Shown: positions 33,128-37,756 of the stretch, piece after piece
Numbering within the stretch: position 1 is the stretch's first letter
How the letters are laid out: each line of letters begins with the position of its first letter
From: Collinsella sp. AM17-1
GTDB lineage: Bacteria; Actinomycetota; Coriobacteriia; Coriobacteriales; Coriobacteriaceae
Direction: 5' to 3'
DNA length: 37,756 bases
NCBI RefSeq assembly: GCF_003470665.1
Contig: NZ_QRJZ01000023.1
Span: 1-37,756 of the forward strand
Notes under the pieces: generated by a model
Told to the model about the DNA's origin: nothing
Seen by the model: the letters and a program-made list of their open reading frames with translations, nothing else
The model's database searches: none
Program-made: the position numbers and the translations under genes

Positions 33128-34339
33128 ATGCTGTCTGTTGACGAGCAAATGCGTATCATCACCTCGGGCGCCGCGAAGATCGTCCCCGAGGCCGACCTTC
33201 GCAAGAAGCTTGAGAAGGGCGAGCCCCTCAACATCAAGCTCGGCGTCGACCCCACCAGCCCCGACCTGCACCTGGGCCACGCCGTGCCCCTGCGCAAGAT
33301 GCGCCAGTTCCAGGACCTGGGCCACAACGTCACCCTCATCATCGGCAACGGTACCGCGCTGATCGGCGACCCCTCGGGCAAGAATTCCACCCGTCCGCAG
33401 CTTTCGCAGGAGCAGATCGAGGCCAACGCCGAGACCTACGTGAGCCAGGCCATGAAGATCCTGGACCCCGAGAAGACCACCATCGTGCACAACGGCGACT
33501 GGATCCTTTCGATGGACCTGGCCGGTCTTTTGCAGGTGTGCTCCAAGTTCACCGTCGCCCGCATCCTTGAGCGCGACGACTTTACCAAGCGCTACCAGTC
33601 CCAGACGCCGATTGCCCTGCACGAGTTTCTGTACCCCGTGATGCAGGCCTTCGACTCCGTGCAGATCAAGGCCGACGTCGAGATGGGCGGCACCGACCAG
33701 CTCTTCAACCTGCTCGCCGGCCGCGAGCTCATGGAGAAGATGGGCATGGAGCCGCAGATCGCGCTTACCATGCCGCTGCTCGAGGGCACCGACGGCGTGC
33801 GCAAGATGTCCAAGTCCTATGGCAACTACATCGGCCTGACCGACGCTCCCAAGGATATGTTCGGCAAGACCATGTCCATCCCCGACGAGATGATCGGCAA
33901 GTACTATCGTCTGGCCAGCTCGCTCGCCCCGGCCGAGGTCGACAAGATCGATGCCGCCCTGGCCGACGGTTCCGCCGACCCCTACGAGCTCAAGCGCGCT
34001 CTAGGCCGCGACCTGTGCGACACCTACCACGGCGCCGGCGCCGGCGACGAGGCCCAGGCCGAGTTCGACCGTGTGTTCAAGGAGGGCCAGCTTGCCGACT
34101 TCCCCGAGAAGCACGTTGAGCTGACCGTCAACGACGAGGGCCAGATTTACCTCGCTGGCCTGCTCAAGGACCTGGGCCTTTCGGCCAGCGCCGGTCAGGC
34201 CCGCCGCGACATCGACGGCGGCGGCGTCAAGATCAACGGCAAGGCTGTGGCTCCCAAGAGCTACAACATCGATCCGAGCGCCCTCAAACTGGGCGACACC
34301 CTCTCCGTGGGCAAGCGCAAGGGCTTTAAGTTGGTCTAA
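33128..34339 (+). CDS. tyrS: Tyrosyl-tRNA synthetase
   Basis: 403 residues, class I. HLGH at 48-51, KMSKS at 226-230, and an S4-like RNA-binding domain at the end (LSASAGQARRDIDGGGVKING). It charges tRNA-Tyr. The start ATG at 33128 follows AAAGGAGG; another ATG at 33107 is part of the site region. No T-box-like element is visible in the 97 bases before it. Confidence 0.97.
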   Translation: MLSVDEQMRIITSGAAKIVPEADLRKKLEKGEPLNIKLGVDPTSPDLHLGHAVPLRKMRQFQDLGHNVTLIIGNGTALIGDPSGKNSTRPQLSQEQIEANAETYVSQAMKILDPEKTTIVHNGDWILSMDLAGLLQVCSKFTVARILERDDFTKRYQSQTPIALHEFLYPVMQAFDSVQIKADVEMGGTDQLFNLLAGRELMEKMGMEPQIALTMPLLEGTDGVRKMSKSYGNYIGLTDAPKDMFGKTMSIPDEMIGKYYRLASSLAPAEVDKIDAALADGSADPYELKRALGRDLCDTYHGAGAGDEAQAEFDRVFKEGQLADFPEKHVELTVNDEGQIYLAGLLKDLGLSASAGQARRDIDGGGVKINGKAVAPKSYNIDPSALKLGDTLSVGKRKGFKLV

Positions 34340-34366
34340 CGAGCGAGTTGACCTCACAAGTGCAAT

Positions 34367-34402
34367 AAGGCCGCAGCCGGGAATCCCGACTGCGGCCTTT
34401 TT
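34367..34402 (+). terminator. Terminator after tyrS
   Basis: AAGGCCGCAG with an inner CGGG pairs with CCCG and CTGCGGCCTT, then TTTTT (34398-34402). A small hairpin GATCCCT (34412-34418)/AGGGATC (34428-34434) follows in the spacer. Confidence 0.9.
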
Positions 34403-34487
34403 GGTTGCGACGATCCCTTGGGGACGGAGGGATCATTTGGCGGTGCCGTTAAGCGGAAGGGGTGTTAGCGGGACTTTCTTTTTGGCA

Positions 34488-34541
34488 TACAATGGCTATT
34501 GGCTTGCTGCGGTGAAGGTCTGTCCGCTCCGCAGCTTTTTT
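34488..34541 (+). promoter_or_regulatory. ade: ade promoter -10 and attenuator-like leader
   Basis: A -10-like TACAAT (34488-34493) with a poor -35 predicts a start near 34500. The leader immediately contains GCTGCGG (34506-34512), a 16-base loop, CCGCAGC (34529-34535) and TTTTTT, a complete intrinsic terminator between promoter and ribosome site (AAAGGAG at 34550-34556). It suggests transcription attenuation of ade. The leader is too short for a purine riboswitch aptamer. Confidence 0.55.
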
Positions 34542-34561
34542 CTACGGTTAAAGGAGTATGT

Positions 34562-36382
34562 ATGTCCGTTGAGGTCATGAGGTCTGTGATCGATGCTGCC
34601 GAGGGGCGCGTGCCCGTCGACACGCTGTTTGCCAATGCGCAGATTGTCGACGTGTACGGTCAGCGCGTGGCGCCCGGTAGCGTTGCCGTCAAGGACGGTC
34701 TGATCGTCGGCGTGCTCTACGATGGTCGCGACGATGCCGCTGACACCTACGAGGCAACTGAGGTCATCGACTGCCAGGGTCGCTATCTCGCTCCTGGTTT
34801 TATTGACGGGCATCTGCATATCGAGTCTTCGAACATCCGCCCCGCCGAGTATGCGCGCATGGCGGCGACGCGCGGTACCACCACTGCCATTGCCGACAGC
34901 CACGAGATCGCCAACGTGGCGGGCCTGGACGGCCTGCACTTTATGATCGAGGACGGTCGCCGCGCGCCCATTTCCATCAAGTACATGATGCCCTCGTGCG
35001 TGCCCGCGCTACCCGATGAGCAAGCGGGCGCTGTGATTACCGCCGCTGACATGCAGGCGTTTTTTGCCGAGCATCCGGGCGATGTTTTTGGCCTGGGCGA
35101 GATGATGAACCTGCCGGGTGTCTTTATGGCCGACCCCGAGACCTGTGCTCGCATCGATGCTGCCAACCAGACGCCGTCCAAGCAGGTCGACGGCCATGCA
35201 CCGCTCGTTGCCGGCAAGGACCTTAATGCCTATGCCGCGGCGGGCATTATCGCCGATCACGAGTCGACGATTCCCGAGGAGGCGCTCGATAAACTGTCTC
35301 GTGGCATGTACGTGATGCTGCGCGAGGGTACGTGCAGCCATGACCTGGCCAATCTGTCGCCGATGCTGCTGGAGAACCCCGCGCGCGCCCGCCGCTGCTG
35401 CTTTGCGACTGACGACCGCGCCCCTTCCGATGCGCTTGCGACTGGCATGATCGACAATGCCTGCCGCGTGGCGATTGAGGCCGGTATCGACCCCGTGGTC
35501 GCTATCTCTATGGCGTCCCTCTCCACGGCCGAGGCGTTTGGCCTGGATCACGGCTGCCGCGACCCGCACGAGCTGCGTGGTGCGATTGCCCCGGGCAAGC
35601 GCGCCGACCTGCTGGTGCTTAATGACCTGACGTTCGCCACGGCTCCGCATCGCGTATATGCCGCCGGTGCTCTGGTGGCGCAGGACGGCACCTTTGTGGG
35701 CGAGATCGCACCCGAGATGGCTGAGGTTGCGGCGCTTGCCGATGAGCTTCGCGCCTCCGTTAAGCTGCCGAAGCTTTCGCTCGACGTGTTTGACTATGCC
35801 TTTAAGCCGGGCGAGGCCGTTATCGATGTCATCCCGGGTATGGCTATCACGGGTATGGTTCGCCCCGAGAGTGCCGAGGGCCTGCGCCGCATTATGCTGA
35901 TCGAGCGCCACGGCCGCGGCGTGTCGCTGCAGGCCGAGGGCGCCGACGGTGACGGCCCCGCGGGTCTGGGCTTGGTTGGCAAGCATATCGGTCGCGGCTG
36001 GGTGCGCGGCTTTACCATCACGGGTGGCGCCATTGCCTCCACGATTGGCCACGACTCGCACAACGTGTGCGTGGTGGGCGACAATGCGGCGGACATGATG
36101 GCTGCCGTTGAGGCCGTGGGCCAGGGCGGCCACGTGCTGGTGCGCAACGGCGAGGTCGTGGCGCGCATTCCGCTGGCGCTCGGTGGCCTTATGAGCGAGG
36201 GCACGGCCGAGGATGTCGCCGCGCAGCACGACGACTTTATGGTCAAGGCGCGCGCCATGGGTATCGAGCCGCCGCTCGACCCCATCATGGGCATCATCTT
36301 CCTGCCCCTGCCGGTCATCCCGACGCTCCGCATCCGCCCCGAGGGCATGTTCGACGTCACGACCTTCACCTACGCCGACTAG
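34562..36382 (+). CDS. ade: Adenine deaminase
   Basis: 606 residues, amidohydrolase family specific for adenine deaminases. Metal motif FIDGHLHIESS (H84, H86), then GTTTAIADSHEIANVAG, DGHAPLVAGKDLNAY and FATDDRAP; C-terminal domain with GGAIASTIGHDSHN. It converts adenine to hypoxanthine and ammonia, linking purine salvage to the xanthine/urate branch served by the gene cluster upstream. ATG at 34562 with AAAGGAG. It stands alone between the tyrS terminator and the HAD gene. Confidence 0.96.
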   Translation: MSVEVMRSVIDAAEGRVPVDTLFANAQIVDVYGQRVAPGSVAVKDGLIVGVLYDGRDDAADTYEATEVIDCQGRYLAPGFIDGHLHIESSNIRPAEYARMAATRGTTTAIADSHEIANVAGLDGLHFMIEDGRRAPISIKYMMPSCVPALPDEQAGAVITAADMQAFFAEHPGDVFGLGEMMNLPGVFMADPETCARIDAANQTPSKQVDGHAPLVAGKDLNAYAAAGIIADHESTIPEEALDKLSRGMYVMLREGTCSHDLANLSPMLLENPARARRCCFATDDRAPSDALATGMIDNACRVAIEAGIDPVVAISMASLSTAEAFGLDHGCRDPHELRGAIAPGKRADLLVLNDLTFATAPHRVYAAGALVAQDGTFVGEIAPEMAEVAALADELRASVKLPKLSLDVFDYAFKPGEAVIDVIPGMAITGMVRPESAEGLRRIMLIERHGRGVSLQAEGADGDGPAGLGLVGKHIGRGWVRGFTITGGAIASTIGHDSHNVCVVGDNAADMMAAVEAVGQGGHVLVRNGEVVARIPLALGGLMSEGTAEDVAAQHDDFMVKARAMGIEPPLDPIMGIIFLPLPVIPTLRIRPEGMFDVTTFTYAD

Positions 36383-36513
36383 TCATCGGGGACGTTCTTA
36401 AACGACTATCCGTCGGGGTGGCGTGTCGCCTGACGCCGCGACCGTGAGACCTCTGGCATGTGTGAGCTATTTGCCAGGTCCTTGTAACGTTTACGCCCGC
36501 GGAGTCTTATTTG

Positions 36514-36578
36514 AGCTCCCTTTGGGTACGTTGGAATCGGATACACGTTCGATTCCAACAAGCCCGAAGGGAGCTTTT
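36514..36578 (+). promoter_or_regulatory. Long hairpin burying the ribosome site of the HAD gene
   Basis: AGCTCCCTT-T-GGG (36514-36526) pairs with CCC-G-AAGGGAGCT (36563-36575); after a 3x3 internal loop GTTGGAATCG (36530-36539) pairs with CGATTCCAAC (36550-36559). That is 23 pairs including one wobble. The right arm contains the only ribosome site (GAAGGGAG) of the ATG at 36581, and TTTT follows the stem. It can act as a terminator or as a translation lock. A possible promoter is TTGTAA (36482-36487), 17 bp, TCTTAT. Confidence 0.65.
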
Positions 36579-36580
36579 CT

Positions 36581-37375
36581 ATGTTTAAACTGATTGCATC
36601 CGATATGGACGGCACATTGCTTGACGAAAACGGCCAGGTGCCTCCCGAGACCTACGAACTGATTCTGGCGCTACACGAGCATGGCGTGCATTTCGCCGCA
36701 TCGTCAGGTCGTCGCTACGATCGCCTGTGCGAGTTCTTTGCGCCCGTTCGCGACAAGATGGACTTTGTCGCAGCTAACGGTGCCCAGGTCTTCGCCGACG
36801 GCAAAATGGTAGACCGCGAGGTGTATTCGCACCTGGCGATTCGAAGGCTCGCCCAAGCCGTCAGGACGTTTCCCAATCTGCATCTTGCGCTCTTTGACCG
36901 AACCAAGTCCTTCCTGCTCGATGACGAGTGCAAGTTCGTGCGTGAGGTCGATAAGGACCTTCCCAATGCCGAGCGTATTTGGGAGCTGCCCGATCCCAGC
37001 GTAAATATCATCAAAGCGAGTATCTTTTGCGACGACAGTGCGGTTATGGACAGTGCGTACGTGCTACAGCGCGAACTTGGTCAGCTCTTTACTTTTGCGC
37101 CTTCGGGCAACGCGTGGATCGATGCCATGCAGCCTGGTGTGTCGAAGGCCTCGGGTATCGCGCAGCTCGCGGAGCATTACGGCATTGGTCGCGACGAGGT
37201 CATGGCGTTTGGCGACTCGATGAACGACTACGAGATCATTCGCTTTGTCGGCACGGGCTGCGCGATGGAAAACGCGCGCCCCGCGCTCAAGGCGGTGGCC
37301 GATCGTGTCGTAGGCTGCAACCGCGACCACGCCGTTCAGCATGAGCTCCGTCGCGTGCTGGAGAGTCTCTCCTAA
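36581..37375 (+). CDS. Cof-type HAD family phosphatase
   Basis: 264 residues. Motif I SDMDGTLLDE (D8, D10), motif II in FAASSGRRYDR, motif III Lys in VSKASG, motif IV FGDSMNDYEI, with the large C2 cap of the Cof/YbjI type between. Such enzymes dephosphorylate sugar phosphates, flavin or PLP-type metabolites; the substrate cannot be read from sequence. The start ATG is fixed by GAAGGGAG, which lies inside a long hairpin. Confidence 0.93.
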   Translation: MFKLIASDMDGTLLDENGQVPPETYELILALHEHGVHFAASSGRRYDRLCEFFAPVRDKMDFVAANGAQVFADGKMVDREVYSHLAIRRLAQAVRTFPNLHLALFDRTKSFLLDDECKFVREVDKDLPNAERIWELPDPSVNIIKASIFCDDSAVMDSAYVLQRELGQLFTFAPSGNAWIDAMQPGVSKASGIAQLAEHYGIGRDEVMAFGDSMNDYEIIRFVGTGCAMENARPALKAVADRVVGCNRDHAVQHELRRVLESLS

Positions 37376-37756
37376 TCCGGCAGCTGGCGACGTTCCTTTT
37401 AATATGAGCAGGACATTGTCAAGAGGCAAAATCGGGCCTGGCCCCAACGATATGGGGTCAGGCCCTCTCCCTATATCAACCCGTCCGCGGCGACCTCGGC
37501 GTGTCTTACCGACGCTCGTCTTTGCAGTTTAATATCCGCCCGTGGCGATCTCTCGCTGGGCAATCCGTTGCTACGGCTGAGGCTTCTACGTCGAACCGAC
37601 AGTCTGTGCACGCGTGTGGCGCCCTGGGCGCTCGCAGAAAAGGGACCTGAGGTTCGCCTCAACGGCTTCGGATCGAACCGCTTCCGGGGTGACTGGCTTA
37701 TGTGCGGGGGACCGCCCCCCTACGCCTCCTCGGCCATGAGGCCGACCGCCCACACC
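37376..37756. other. Terminal non-coding stretch, no gene recognised
   Basis: 380 bases. A hairpin GGGCCTGGCCCC (37435-37446) with GGGGTCAGGCCC (37455-37466) has, on minus, GATTTTG after it, so it could end a minus-strand transcript entering from the right. I looked for RNase P RNA, tmRNA and SRP RNA signatures on both strands and did not find them. A partial open frame on minus (37756 to about 37586) is uncertain. Confidence 0.4.
37586..37756 (-). CDS. Possible partial open frame at window edge
   Basis: An open frame of 56 codons enters from the right edge and ends at a TAG (37586-37588). The translation includes PVTPEAVRSEAVEANLRSLF and is not recognised. It may be chance coding in a GC-rich spacer or the end of a real gene. 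Confidence 0.2.
   Translation of the reverse strand, partial: GVGGRPHGRGGVGGRSPAHKPVTPEAVRSEAVEANLRSLFCERPGRHTRAQTVGST

Noticed and set aside
34403..34561. Purine riboswitch before ade
   Set aside because: There is no recognisable aptamer core, and the leader from the predicted start is only about 60 nt, nearly all used by the hairpin.
37470..37756. RNase P RNA, tmRNA or SRP RNA
   Set aside because: The universal signatures (P4 strands, tag reading frame with 3' CCA arm, or the SRP GGAA-loop helix) were not found on either strand.

Overview
The window comes from a high-GC, Gram-positive-type chromosome. Gene content, protein sequences and gene order fit a gut Coriobacteriia, most likely Collinsella. 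This taxonomic call rests on recognition of the proteins and was not tested by a search. Strong Shine-Dalgarno sites, zinc-type small ribosomal proteins and E. coli ygeW/X/Y- and yqeB/C-type genes next to housekeeping genes support it.

Layout. (1) Positions 1-4700 are an accessory, repeat-rich stretch. It holds a DUF559/antitoxin-like gene (minus) flanked on both sides by one palindromic repeat family, a 23-bp tandem array beside a broken DUF4143-type ATPase, a 41-residue hydrophobic/basic peptide facing a predicted structured small RNA (a type I toxin-antitoxin candidate), a DEDDh exonuclease, an unrecognised 150-residue protein and a 33-bp tandem array. (2) Positions 4700-6530 hold a Pro/Ala-rich single-pass membrane protein and a YheO/DauR-type regulator, both on minus. 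(3) Positions 6650-15740 are an anaerobic purine/ureide and selenium-molybdenum cluster: ygeX, ygeY, ygeW, mocA, hydantoinase (hyuA), yqeC (opposite strand), yqeB and xdhC. No molybdenum hydroxylase, selD or carbamate kinase lies in the window, so these genes must act with partners elsewhere. (4) Positions 15880-25870 hold the distal spc operon (rplE to map) and the alpha operon (infA to rplQ), ending at a perfect UUCG terminator. rplN and rplX, which normally precede rplE, are absent; the purine cluster sits there instead. (5) Positions 25900-37375 hold truA, a glycosyltransferase-like gene, argR, a class A penicillin-binding protein (minus), a U32-family protein, tyrS, adenine deaminase (ade) and a Cof-type HAD phosphatase. 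The last 380 bases hold no gene I recognise.

Functionally, ygeWXY/hyuA and ade are purine or purine-derived nitrogen catabolism, and mocA/yqeB/yqeC/xdhC mature a selenium-dependent molybdenum hydroxylase. Several transcripts begin with strong RNA structures (rplE leader, ade leader, HAD gene leader) that suggest post-initiation control. The best candidates for something undescribed are the peptide/small-RNA pair at 2657-2879, the tandem arrays around 1458-1955 and 4620-4699, and the ribosome-site-burying hairpin before the HAD gene.
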